From Bathynomus jamesi (Eukaryota; Arthropoda; Malacostraca; Isopoda; Cirolanidae), in contig JAJOZX010000878.1 in assembly GCA_023014485.1 (NCBI GenBank), forward strand, positions 256,001 to 320,000: DNA of 64,000 nt. The letters are read 5' to 3'. Shown here in pieces: positions 1-10,738 of this stretch (positions are counted from its first letter, which is position 1; each line of letters begins with the position of its first letter). The notes under the pieces are model-generated. The model made no database searches, had not been told where the DNA came from, and worked only from the letters and a program-made list of their open reading frames with translations. The translations under genes were made by a program, and so were the position numbers.

Positions 1-59
1 CATTAAATGTATGCCTTCTATTATATTATTGAATTTTACCCTTTTTGCTACGTTTTCAC

Positions 60-62
<3 letters not shown>

Positions 63-122
<60 letters not shown>
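63..122. repeat. (TA)n microsatellite
   Basis: About 29 uninterrupted TA units. It is the first of more than twenty long TA tracts in the window, many of which abut mobile-element ends. Confidence 0.97.
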
Positions 123-125
<3 letters not shown>

Positions 126-205
126 TCAAAACCCTGTTAGTTATCTAAATTACAAATTAAAGGATAACTAACCCAAAATGTAGTCTGAATTTAAAGTATC
201 TAAAG

Positions 206-1392
206 GATGGTTTTAGTAGATTGAAGCGAAATTTCGTGACCTGAAACGGGAACTTTCGACCCATAATTGGGATGAGACTTTATCGAGAGATGATATTAAT
301 GATAAATGGAATTCTTTTTAGAATTATTTTAAATATTTAGAATTGAATCATATTCAATTATGTAAAATGAGATTGACGAAGTTTGTTAAATCTAAATGGT
401 GGAATGCTGAAATTAAAAGTAGCTTAACTCTAAAAAGGAACGCTATTGGTCCACTCATGGGCGAAAACAACGAACCAATTTCCGATGACTTACAAATAAC
501 GGAAGTTTTAAATAAATTCTTCCCTTCCGTCTTCACTAACGAAAATATAAACAACGTTCCTGCTCCCGTAATCATGTTTAGTGATGATCATTTAAAGCTT
601 CGCGATTTTACCATTAGTGAAAGTGAAGTACTCTCAGCCATAGGTAAAATTAATCCTAATAAAACTCCAGGTTCGCATAAGCTCTACCCAAAGGTACGTA
701 AAGAAATGAACTGCGCAATAATTTCTCCTCTCACATATATATTTAATACTACTACTACTACTACTGATAATAATAATAAAAAATCATTACAGTTTGAGAA
801 GTTCCGTTCGATTGGAAACCTGCAAATATTAAGCCAATATTTAAAAAAGGGGATAAATCACTTCCCAGAAATTATCGTCCCATTAGTCTGACTTTAGTAG
901 CTGGTGAGCTTATGGAGACGATCGTTAAGGACTTACTTAGAAATTAATAAATTAATCAAAGATTTTCAAAACGGCTTTCAATAATAATAAAAAATCATTA
1001 CAGTTTGAGAAGTTCCGTTCGATTGGAAACCTGCAAATATTAAGCCAATATTTAAAAAAGGGGATAAATCACTTCCCAGAAATTATCGTCCCATTAGTCT
1101 GACTTTAGTAGCTGGTGAGCTTATGGAGACGATCGTTAAGGACTTACTTAGAAATTAATAAATTAATCAAAGATTTTCAAAACGGCTTTCAACGTAATCG
1201 TTCTTGTCTGACTAATCTACTCAATTTCTTTAATGATATTGTAAATATAAATGACGAGAGTAAAACAGTAGATGTTATATAAATACTTCAATTCTCAAAA
1301 GCCATTTGATAAAGTATCTCACAGAAGATTAATTATTACCTAAACTTCATTCTCACGGAATTGTTGGTAATATTCTCAAATGGATCGATAAC
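206..1392 (+). pseudogene. CR1-like LINE, 5' half of reverse transcriptase region (broken)
   Basis: Decayed pol of a CR1/L2-like non-LTR retrotransposon. A frame from 343 to 891 reads through the linker between endonuclease and reverse transcriptase: WWNAEIK, then NKFFPSVFTNEN, then KINPNKTPGS, the usual N-terminal RT motifs of this clade. Frames continue with NGFQRNRSCLTNL near 1190-1220 and ILKWIDN near 1375-1390, where a nested insertion cuts the element. It has several stops and frameshifts plus an internal 211-bp tandem duplication, so it is dead. The 3' half resumes at 2126. Clade assignment is from motif style only. Confidence 0.8.
770..1191 (+). repeat. 211-bp tandem duplication inside the LINE
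   Basis: Segment 770-980 is repeated immediately as 981-1191, almost identically, including a shared TAATAA-rich start and the shared end AACGGCTTTCA. A recent slippage or unequal-exchange event within the LINE body. It shifts the reading frame. Confidence 0.93.
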
Positions 1393-2125
1393 ACAGGTCA
1401 ACAAAAAAAATTTTTGTTTCGTTGCCAAGGAAATTCGTACGAATTTAGGGTATTTTGGGGTTGCTGAATTCCAAAATGAAAGTAGTTTTTCCGATTTGGC
1501 TCTAGTTCTTGAGATAATGAATACCCTCAATCATGGCCGTAACTACCTATGAGGTCACCGAGGTCCGGACCTCGGTAATTATTTCCTAAAAAAAAAAAAA
1601 GAGACTGAACCGTTCTCCGTGTATGAAACGCATATTACCGCTTTTCTTTTGAAAAGAGGGAGCGTCGAGCGTTTTGTGTTTTGTGTTTAGTGTATAGCTT
1701 GGGTTGTGTTTGTAGATGTCATTTTGGTCTGAATTTTGCTCGTCCCGCCGCGCTCGAAAAAAATCTGGACCTCACTAATTTCTAAACCCTAGTTACGGCC
1801 CTGCCCTCAATTAATAGGAAACGTAACCATAACGCGTGCATATGGGAAACTACCGGAACATTCTAGATGGTGAGACCGAATAAAATGCCATTATGTATTT
1901 CATGTGTTTACTTTTGTATGATTTGAGACAATTTCAATGCGATTTGTAAGTAGGCTCCGCCTAAACATTAAATTTTTTGCATTTTTACGTGTTTCAATGG
2001 GTACCAATTATCTCATAAATTAGAGCCAATCTAGCAAAACCGATGTCATATTCGGAATCAGCACCACAAAGTTACCCCAAAATCACTCTAATATGATTGG
2101 CAATAAAATGAGTGTTGACCAGTGT
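1393..2125. mobile_element. Unclassified inverted-repeat element nested in the LINE
   Basis: The LINE frame breaks after WIDN (1392) and resumes with WFSRRKQRV just after 2125, so this block is an insertion. Its ends are imperfect inverted repeats (ACAGGTCAAC on the left, GTTGACCAGTGT on the right). Subterminal segments 1446-1520 and 2000-2105 are also diverged inverted copies sharing ATTTTGGGGT and TTGGCTCTA. No transposase frame remains and no convincing target duplication was seen. Confidence 0.65.
1532..1803. mobile_element. hAT MITE (8-bp TSD CCCTCAAT)
   Basis: Flanked by perfect 8-bp direct repeats CCCTCAAT (1524-1531 and 1804-1811). Ends CATGGCCGTAACTA and TAGTTACGGCCCTG are inverted repeats with one mismatch, fitting hAT. 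Non-coding, with an internal A tract at about 1590. Third level of nesting: LINE, inverted-repeat element, then this MITE. Confidence 0.88.
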
Positions 2126-3300
2126 AATTGGTTTAGCAGACGTAAACAAAGAGTGGTCATTAATGGCAAAGCGTCTGACTGGAGAAGCCTAACTAGCGGC
2201 GTGCCTCCAGGATCTGTTCTGGGACCAGTTCTTTTCACTACTTATATCAGTGACCGATATAGGAATTAACAGTACAGTTTCAAAATTTGCGGATACCAAA
2301 CTTAGGGGACGAACAAACTCAGTGGCAGAACGTTTGCAGATTCAAGGTGATATTAAAAAGTTACTCGAGTGGACAGAAATTTGGCACATAAACTTTAGTA
2401 TAAATAAATGTAAAACGTTGCGTATAGGACCTATACTATAGGTGGAAACAATGTTAAAGAAAAGTATTTTGCTAGACAAGACACTAACGAGTGTTACGGA
2501 AGAGAAAGATTTAAGTATTATTGTTCCCGACACCCTCAAACCGAGTAAGCAATGTATCAAAGAGATTAGAAAAGCAAATAGAATCTTAGAATTTATTGAT
2601 AGATCATTTGAATTTAAGTCGGAGAAAACAATGCTAACATTATATAATTCCTTAGTACGTCCCCACCTCGAATACTGCCTTCAGTTTTGGTCCCCATATT
2701 TACGAGAGGACATAGACAGGACGGGCCACAAAGACGATTCCCAGGCTTAGAAACAAATCATACGTTGCCCATTTAGAAACGTTAATTATTCTCACTTGTA
2801 AAAAACATATTTGAGGAGATTTAATCCAGATGTTTAAAATGATTAAAGGTTTTGATAACGTCGACGTCGAGAAATATTTCACCTTCAGAAATGCGGATTG
2901 AACTCTGGTAATGATCTGAAATTAGTGGGTAAATATTTTAATTCCAATGAAGGTAAGTATTTTTTTCTTCAATCGTATAGTTAATGTGTGAAATGGATTG
3001 CTAGCCACGTAGTTCAAAGTAATTCGGTAGAGTTCTTTAAAAAGAGACTAGACGCCTATCTTACCTTAATTAACAACCTCCATTCTTCGCTTTGCTTTAA
3101 AAATTTTCAATTGTTTTTAAATTTTCTTCCATCTTTTAACTTTCCTTCTTAACAGAAAGCCTTGGAGGGTCAGCCGGTCTATTGCTGTTTGATGTCTTTG
3201 TATTTGTATTCCTTTGTATATTGAAAGGGATATGAAACGTTTTCATTAATCCATCCCCAAAAGTTTACTTTTCTGTGGTGATGGCGGGGTGCTACTAAAC
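2126..3300 (+). pseudogene. CR1-like LINE, 3' half (RT core and C-terminus, broken)
   Basis: Continuation of the LINE at 206-1392. After WFSRRKQRV comes [14 protein letters not shown] (the RT PQG-type motif with PPG). The catalytic FADD region is degraded to FADTKL near 2290-2310, one residue lost. The frame 2442-2750 holds the conserved post-RT block: EEKDLSIIVPD, KANRILEFIDRSFEFKS and SLVRPHLEYC. Frames after 2990 read NSVEFFKKRLDAYL, the usual C-terminal end. The unconserved tail runs to about 3300. It has multiple stops and frameshifts. Confidence 0.8.
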
Positions 3301-3419
3301 TTCATATAATCCTTCTTGTACAAAACGAATTGGTCTACTTTCGATCCACGAACAATAATAATGATAATAATACTTCATTATTAGCGGAGTACATTTAAGC
3401 TCATTTATAATAATCAATA

Positions 3420-3600
3420 GTCAGTGAGGAGTGCCAAAAACTGGCACAGTGAACCGGCTAACTAATGCGGCCCATTGATCTAACTCCTGCATTACTATTA
3501 CCAGCATCATCGGGGTTCGAACCACCCGACCTCAGTCTTCACTTCACTTATATGGAAACGGTGTTATTACCCACTAAGATGCACGAACGTGTCAAGCTCT
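3420..3600 (-). mobile_element. tRNA-derived SINE-like fragment
   Basis: On the minus strand a B-box match GGTTCGAACCC (about 3509-3521) lies some 55-65 bp after an A-box-like TTAGTGGGTAATA (about 3567-3580). No cloverleaf can be folded by eye. A degraded tRNA-derived repeat is more likely than a gene. Confidence 0.4.
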
Positions 3601-3670
3601 TGCTCTCAGCTTTATATTGGGCACAGCGGACAAGATTTATAGATTGTTCACAGAAAACAAAAAACTTCCC

Positions 3671-3873
3671 GCAATCTTCTTTATAAAGAAATATTATCAT
3701 CTATTGTCTCAAATCACTCCAAAAAGAAATTTTGAAAACAATTTCTTCTATCTAAAGAAGTTATATATTATTAAAAGTAGGTATTATATCATCTAATAAG
3801 TTTTAATACCCAAAAGAAGGAAAAACTTCCTCTAGAATGCACCTCCAAAGAAGCTATAAGTTCTAAATTTAGG
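3671..3873 (+). repeat. Dispersed repeat X, copy 1
   Basis: About 203 bp that recurs in inverted orientation at 55310-55512 at roughly 80% identity by eye. Shared blocks include CTTCTTTATAAAGAAAT at one end and AAGTTCTAAATTTAGGT at the other. GAAGTT/AACTTC motifs are scattered inside, and the first block is a palindrome. Non-coding and unclassified. Confidence 0.75.
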
Positions 3874-3891
3874 TGTTTACTTGAGTGTATG

Positions 3892-4127
3892 TACAGAGGG
3901 TTGACAGAAATAAATAGACACCTTTGGTTTTCCCCTAGTTTTTGATTTGATAATAAAAGTCAGTAAATAATAACAGATTTATTGAATCAATTTATTTAGG
4001 ATGGTGTTCCTTCCCCCTTTACATTATGTAACTGTGACACACGTTCTGGCATTCCATTGATGAACTTCGCCATTTATTCTTGAGGACGATTATCTTGGTG
4101 TCTATTTACTTTTGTCAACCCTCTGTA
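3892..4127 (-). mobile_element. Tc1-like MITE with transposase C-terminal remnant
   Basis: Inverted ends CAGAGGGTTGACAGAAATAA and its partner on the right (about 29 bp, two mismatches), flanked by TA dinucleotides as expected for Tc1/mariner. The minus strand still encodes a short piece reading FINGMPERVSQ, which resembles the C-terminal tail of Tc1-family transposases. It is therefore an internal-deletion derivative. Confidence 0.8.
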
Positions 4128-4618
4128 ATATTACACACGCAGATTAGGAGCAGTTTATTCACCGATACATATAAAACAAATATATATATATATAAACACA
4201 CAAACATCAAATGAAAACAAACCTAAAACAAACAAAAAGTAAACAAAAATAAAAAAGTAGATGCGAATATCATATTCAGGTCTTTGAAAACTTCGCACAG
4301 AGATCATAAATCTTTCGAAGTTCTCACTAATTTCCAGTAATCAATAAAGGAATATTAAATGAATGTTTTCGTCTAAACCTGTCCGAAATTCCCCCAAATT
4401 TACTTTCCAAAAACTAATAAAGGAAAACTGACGCTAAATGTGTTGACGTCGCAAAATATGTTCACATTACTCTGCTGACAAATTTTACATATAAAATATT
4501 TTAAAATTAGTCATGCAGGCAAAGTTGATCTTCTCTAATAAGTTACTGTCGTAATATGGCTCCCAGCTTATATAACGTTGTTACTTTTTTTAAACTTTTG
4601 CACAGCTGTTTTTCATTA

Positions 4619-4649
<31 letters not shown>

Positions 4650-4655
4650 AACTTT
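4128..4655. other. No gene seen; TA tract near the end
   Basis: AT-rich sequence with no supported gene. It holds a short TA run near 4183 and a longer one at about 4617-4649, directly beside the 3' end of the LINE that follows. Confidence 0.6.
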
Positions 4656-6480
4656 TCAAATGTTCCGCGTGGTGATTCTTGTCGCCCCTCCTCTCGAGTT
4701 AGCCTGGTGAAGTAGAGAATTGGTTTCTTGTACTCTCCACCTCATATAGCCAGGTACCCCTGGCTCATCTGGGATTGTTCCGAGCCAGGCATCTAATCTT
4801 CTTTTGAAGATATCCACCGCAACACCACTTGTGTTCCTTAGTTCCTTGGATAGTTGGTTAAACAGTCTTGGTCCTCTTACAACAAAACTATTTTCCTTCA
4901 GGGTTAAGGATGTTCTCTGTCTAGCCTTTAATTTGGGAACACGACACAGTCTTCCTTTTCTACTTTCCACTGTTGTTTGGGGGGGGGGGGTCATAGGGTT
5001 CAGAGTAAGATTAGGGGCTAGTTTCTCCATTATTTTCCAAGTGTAAATAATGGTGTATCTCTCTTCTTTCCAGTAAATATACAGTAAATTTAATTCACGT
5101 AACCTTTCCCAGTAATTTTGTTCTTTGCATCCATTGATCTTGGCTGTGAAGCTTCTCTGAATCCCTTGTAACTGATTAATGTCTTTTTTATATGGGGATG
5201 TTAGGACCGAGCAGTATTCCAACTTGGGTATGATCAGTGTTTTCAATAGAGGAATCATTATATTCCTATCCCTTCTTTTGAAGGTTCTCAGTATCTGCCC
5301 AGTTATTCTTTTTGCTTTGTTTACTGCTAGCTTATTTTGTATTTCAAATTTCGCGTCATCAATCTTTACAACACCTAAATCTTTTGCTTTCAAATTCCCT
5401 GAATTTTACGTGCATTTAGGGTATACTGTAGTATTCCATGGATTTTAGGTCCGCCCTTCTTCCGTACCTTAACAGTTGAAATTTCTCAGTGTTAATTTTC
5501 ATATTGTTGCCTTCCGACCAATTGTAGACTCTGTTCATGTCTGTTTGTTGGGATCCAATATCCTCTGTGTTTCTTATTTTTCTAATGATCTTTGTGTCAT
5601 CGGCAAAGGATGTTACTGTGCTGTCCCTGGTAACGTCCTCATCTATATTAGTTAGCATGATTATGAAGCGTAATGGAGCTAATACTGTTCCTTGTGGAAC
5701 TGAGCTGAAGACTTCTAATTCTGATGAAGATATTCCTTGAACTGTAACATCTTGCTGCCGCTCACTAAGGAAATTATATATCCATTTTCCTACTTTTCCT
5801 CTTCCTACTTTTCCTTTATGAGCTATGATTCCATGTGTATATTACATCATAGTTTTTATTACTTTCCAGTGCATTAATAATGATGTTATAGTGTTCCATT
5901 AGTTGTGATAGGCATGATCTGCCTGACCGAAACCCATGTTGGTTATCATTTAATTTTTTCTGAGTTTCCAAAAAAGTCATAGATTTTTTTCTAACTATTC
6001 TTTCAAATATTTTAGTGAGATGAGATGCAAGCGACATTGGCCTATAGTTTTTGGCCTCGGATCGATCTCCTCCTTTATATATTGGAACTATGTTCGCTCT
6101 CTTCAGGATGCTCGGTATTTCTCCCGTGTCGAGTGATCGTCTTCAAATTCAATAAGGTGCTTAGCGATTGCATTCTTGCAGTTTTTGATCAGTGTGGCAT
6201 TCCATTTATCCGATCCTGCCGCTGAATGTGCTTTTAGTTTCCCTATAGCTTGTGTAATATCATCTGTTGTCAAGTCGAAGTCCGTTATACTTTCTCCTTG
6301 TAGCTCTTCTTCAAAGAACGCGTTTCTATCGCATATCAGTTTATCAGGTTTGGGGATACTGAAAGGTGATTCATACTGAGCTCTTAATATTTCAGATATC
6401 TCTGTTAGATCATCAAATAAAGTATTTTCTTCATTTTTCAAAGGTCCGAGAGTCGTGTGATTTTTCGACTTCCTTTTTGC
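4656..6480 (-). pseudogene. LINE family A, reverse transcriptase part (broken)
   Basis: Read on the minus strand from high to low coordinates. It contains KLKAHSAAGSDKWNATLI (N-terminal RT, about 6240), NDNQHGFRSGRSCLSQL (about 5920), SSVPQGTVLAPL (about 5690), the catalytic FADDTK (about 5590), and the long C-terminal frame 5393-4656 with LIIPKLEYCS, RGPRLFNQLSKELRN and PDEPGVPGYM. The FADD motif is intact, but frameshifts separate the pieces. The endonuclease part is upstream at 6532-7849. Other pieces of the same family occur at 24301-24672, 27918-28165 (probable) and 53850-53975. Jockey/CR1 group; clade not fixed. Confidence 0.85.
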
Positions 6481-6531
6481 AAAATTATATTATAGAAGTA
6501 CTTTGAGTTAACATTCATCGCTCCTATAGAG

Positions 6532-7849
6532 TCATCTTCTTTTTCTGTGTTTCTCAATTAGGTCCTGTATAACGCAGTCTATACCCTGCAGTTTATCGTT
6601 TAATATTTTTCTGATATTGTTGTTTTTGCAGTTTCTTAATTTTACAGTCACTCTTTTTCTCTTTCGGAACATTGATCTCTTTTTTCTCTCGAACCTACTT
6701 CTTTTTTCTCTTCGTTGCATTTTGGGAACATTTCTTTCCACAATTTTCCAGTCTATTGCTTCCATGCTAGGTGCGACACCTTCCCAGTTTATAGCTTTTG
6801 AGTGAAAATTAAAAATTTCGAGTTTCCTTCTTTCTATCGTGTGTGTTCTTTCCTTTCCTGTTGCTTTTATATTAGTTGTTATTTTAATAATGTGATCAGA
6901 TATTATAGTTGGGGCTACTTCTATGCTATTAATTAGGTTGCTGTTGTTTGTGAACACCAAATCTAGGTAATTGTTTTTCTTGTATTTTCTGTTATTTCTT
7001 GTGTCAACATAAATTCGTCGGCTTGAGCTATGAGCATTCTTGCCTGTTGCTGGCCTTCCCGTGTGCCCCCTTTGTCTTGGTGTATACATATATTTTTTTC
7101 CTATCCTTTTATACTGTATTTCATAAATGGAAAATTAAAATCACCACATAGAAAAATATTTGGGGTTGGAGAATGTAGATATTTCACCCATTTTCTGACC
7201 TCTGTAATGGAATCTGAGAATTTTGAAGTTGGTGTGTTCGGGGGTCTATATATTACAATTAGTACCATATTTAATTTTTCAACTTTTGCTGCTACACATT
7301 CTACGTAGTTGTTTGAAGTACTTATAGTCGTTTCGGATCAAGTAAAGATAAGCACCCCCAACCTTTTTTAGTTAGCTTTATAAGGCTAACTAACGAAAAT
7401 ATCACGACTTAACCTAACCAATCGTCAAGGGGTACAGTTTGACCTAACGATTGGTTAGGTTAAGTCGTGATATTTTCGTTAGTTAGCCTTATAAAGCTAA
7501 CTAAAAAAGGTTGGGGGTGCTTATCTTTACTTGATCCGTCGTTTCTGCCATATGTTTCTCGCGTGTATAAATAGCACATCCTCCTTTACGCCTCACTGTT
7601 CTGTCGGCTCGGAGTATATTATAGTTATCAATATGTAGTTCTTTTTTGTCAACTCAAAACTCACATTTTTCACAGTTCGCCTGGAAGTCCTTTAGATGGA
7701 TTTACATGAGGCATACAAAGTCTGCTCTGGTTTCTTGCATGAGTCCTTTCAGGTATGCGACTTTGTCCAGGGAATGGTTTGGTTTAAGGCCCTGAATGTT
7801 GGCTAGGATTATTTTTATTTTTTGCTTTCCTTTTTCCATTTATGTAGTT
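6532..7849 (-). pseudogene. LINE family A, AP-endonuclease part (broken, MITE-interrupted)
   Basis: The minus-strand start is near 7840 with MEKGKQKIKIILANIQGLKP, the N-terminus of a LINE apurinic endonuclease. It is followed by a segment with YNILRADRTVRRKGGCAIYT at about 7560-7620. A foldback MITE at 7335-7537 splits the frame. It resumes below 7326 and ends in the frame 7089-6532, with NNYLDLVFTN and PTIISDHI, the C-terminal endonuclease histidine motif. Together with 4656-6480 this makes a nearly full-length ORF2 of about 3.2 kb. An in-frame stop lies near 7710. Confidence 0.8.
7335..7537. mobile_element. Foldback MITE, GATTGGTTAGG family, copy 1 (TSD GTCGTTTC)
   Basis: A 203-bp near-perfect palindrome, GGATCAAGTAAAG ... 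CTTTACTTGATCC, inserted in LINE A. The exact 8-bp target duplication GTCGTTTC lies at 7327-7334 and 7538-7545. The core contains CGATTGGTTAGGTTAAG and ATTTTCGTTAGTTAG, shared with copies at 34402, 46492, 46770 and 42781. Confidence 0.95.
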
Positions 7850-7880
7850 CCGATTCGTTTTCCAATGGTGGTGCATGTTT

Positions 7881-7942
<62 letters not shown>

Positions 7943-9180
7943 GCTTCAAAAACTATATTTCAGTACTGTGTATTTATTTATTAATCCCTCACACAATCCC
8001 TGAAAAACCGCCATTATTATTAAAAACAAGCAAATAAACACAAATACTTACATAAACATAAAAAAACACAAACTATAAGTGGTAAGCAATGACAAATTAG
8101 CGTCATATAGTGTCATATAAACAATATACAAAAAATAATTCACATGACCTTACCTTAACCTCAAGTTCATTGCCAATAATACTTATAAATTCAATCACAC
8201 AAATACAAATATTTGAAATAATTGTTAGTGGTTGTTAATATCTTCTATCACCAACATTATCTTGTTTGGTTCAGTAACTTATTGGTAACTTATTAGAGAA
8301 ATGCTTTCACTCAACTCGGGTACAATCATTTACATGTAATAATTGGTACGTTACTCACAAAGACTTAATTTTGGGGAAGGAAATTGATGCATTTGATACA
8401 GTCAAAAAAGTTGTATTTTTTGGTCAGGTTGTGAGTGAACGAAACTGAATCGCGTCTCAACAGCGTTTCAGATCCCAACAAGAACAAAAAAAATAAATAA
8501 AACTTGCTCTTCAAGCAATGACGTATATTGTAAATGCGAGATATCTAATCTTTCTCTTTGATCTCCCTCTTTCTTACAGGTATAACATTCACTTGTGACT
8601 GAAGTAAAATTAACGATTACACCTGATTTTAATCCATGCCATGACACTGTTTGCATATTTAATTCGGAAAGATCGAACGTTTGAATCAACTTGACTGCAT
8701 TCAAATTAATGTCGCATTGATATAAAAAAAATATTAATCTTTTCCCAAGAGTTACGTTGCACCCGGGAGAATTTTAGGGTTAAGTCGATATAATTTTTAA
8801 ATCAGAATTATGTGAAAATGAAGTCATATTGATCTTATTATTTGATGCTATGACTTCATTTTAGCTTCACTCTAACTTAAAAATAAATTATTTCACGCGA
8901 GCTATGCTATGTCACCTCATTTTTTTTTTTTATCTTAAATGGACATCATTATTTATTTATTTTTTCACTGTAACATACCGGCAGTAAAGGTCTTAGGGGT
9001 TCTTCTGCCCTCCGGACTGGGACATTTAGAAGTGATTAAACAAAGAGAGAAGAAAAAAGTTACTGAATGATAATTTAATTTAACAAAAAGTTTGATTTCT
9101 AATTTGAACGAAATGGGATAACACGTGAGTATCTGACGAACAGAAGTGACTGTCAACTCAACAGTTGGCATATATATGCT
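7850..9180. other. Intergenic; TA tract and a short inverted repeat
   Basis: No supported gene. A long TA run spans about 7881-7938. A 13-bp inverted repeat AAAATGAAGTCAT lies at 8815-8827 and 8850-8862. Short open frames here resemble nothing I recognise. Confidence 0.6.
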
Positions 9181-10005
9181 ACAGTCAAAGTGTGTAACCA
9201 GCCATTTCGCGTAATGGCTGAAACTGTTAGTCATTTCGCGAAATGGCTGTTTCACTTGGTCATTTCGCGAAATGACTAAAATTTTCAGCCATTACGCGAA
9301 ATGGCTGAAATTCCACCTTGGTCATTTCGTGACATGGCTAAAATGACTTTTGTCATGAATTCATAGAAATAACAAACATCACAGTAAAATTGGAAACCTT
9401 TATTTAACTAACTAAATCTGCTAAAACATACATACATCCACAGGCCTGTTCAAATAAGTGAGAAACACTCTTCAAATACACATTTGAACACATTTGAACA
9501 CATTTTAGTTTGAATTTTCAATATAGAGGCTTTCAAATACTAACCGGGCCTTCAATGTTATTCCGATGTCCGCCATTGAAGGCCCGGTTAGGTCAACTGT
9601 ATGCCCTTGACAATTGGTTAGGTTAAGTTGTGTTATTTTCGTTACAACTAACGAAAATAACTACTTACAAGATCATTTGCCCGGTTAGGTCAACTGTGTT
9701 CCCGGTTAGGTCAGCTGTGTTCCCGGTTAGGTCAACTGTATGCTCTTGACAATTGGTTAGGTTAAGTTGTTATTTTAGTTAGTTTTAACGAAAATAACAC
9801 AACTTAACCTAACCAATTGTCAAGGGCATACAGTTGACCTAACCGGGCAAATGATCTTGTCCGAAATGACCGAGTTGGAATTTCAGCCATTTCGCGTAAT
9901 GGCTGAAGATTTTAGTCATTTCGCGAAATGACCAAGTGAAACAGCCATTTCGCGAAATGACTAAAAGTTTGTCATTACGCGAAATGGCTGGTTACACACT
10001 TTGAC

Positions 10006-10008
<3 letters not shown>
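9181..10008. mobile_element. Unclassified DNA element with ~140-bp palindrome-rich TIRs
   Basis: Terminal inverted repeats start ACAGTCAAAGTGTGTAACC at 9181 and end with its complement at 10008. The arms stay alignable for about 140 bp (9181-9330 and 9869-10008). Each arm holds several nearly perfect short palindromes of the type CATTTCGCGAAATG, alternating with GCCATTACGCGAAATGGC. Between the arms lie hairpins and a foldback core (9667-9860) with the motif CAATTGGTTAGGTTAAG, related to the foldback MITE family. No transposase frame is present. Non-autonomous; superfamily unknown to me. Confidence 0.75.

Positions 10009-10060
<52 letters not shown>
10009..10060. repeat. (GT)n(TA)n microsatellite
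   Basis: A GT run followed by about 19 TA units, immediately after the right end of the element at 9181-10008. Confidence 0.95.
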
Positions 10061-10062
<2 letters not shown>

Positions 10063-10559
10063 GGAATCCATAATGCTTAGGTCTGTTTCATGTTGCAAAG
10101 TGGTTAAAAGCACCCCAACATTGTAGATCACGCCATTTCAAGCGAGGGTCACTTGACCAATATCCTTGCGCCTCCCATGTATTTGAGTATTATTATTATA
10201 TTATTATTAATCAACGGGCGGGAATTGAATGGGGATGGATCAGTTCGAGAATTGCCTTTTTTGTCATTTCCACTTTGGAATTTCTCATTCATAGACGAAG
10301 ACCGAAATGAGAATGAGTAAGATTGGGAAAAAATTCTATTTATTTGTAGCGTAAGTTTCGTTTGATTCACAATTTGAAAACTTTTTTAGAATCCATAAAA
10401 ATGAATCAAATTGAAAGAAATCGTAGGAAAGTTTTAAAAATTCTCTTATTATTAAGGATTTTAATTTAATTTATATTAGTGTTCATTCAGCATATTTACT
10501 TCGTAAAATATAAGTGAATTCTCAAGCTTCTATGCCTGCGAAAGAAGGCGGCGCGATAT

Positions 10560-10609
<50 letters not shown>

Positions 10610-10738
10610 GAAAAATTAAAGAGGAAAAGGCGAGTACTAAAATCCTTACTAGTGGTTAAAGTGAAAAACAGTATAAAATTTAAAGTTTTTTGGTTAGCCT
10701 GGAATCTCGTTTGTTATTAATGTTAGTAGTAAATTTCG
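10061..10738. other. Intergenic with (GA)n tract
   Basis: No supported gene. A perfect GA run occupies about 10561-10608. Confidence 0.6.

Noticed and set aside
1361..1552. Small protein spanning the LINE/insert junction
   Set aside because: The frame crosses a transposon boundary and a MITE boundary, so it is fortuitous.
9667..9860. Simple sixth copy of the GATTGGTTAGG foldback MITE with target duplication
   Set aside because: The core is related but no 8-bp duplication flanks it and the sequence is rearranged, so I treated it as part of the larger element.
10561..10608. CRISPR-like or other prokaryotic repeat arrays
   Set aside because: All short-period arrays are simple-sequence microsatellites or minisatellites, and the window is eukaryotic.
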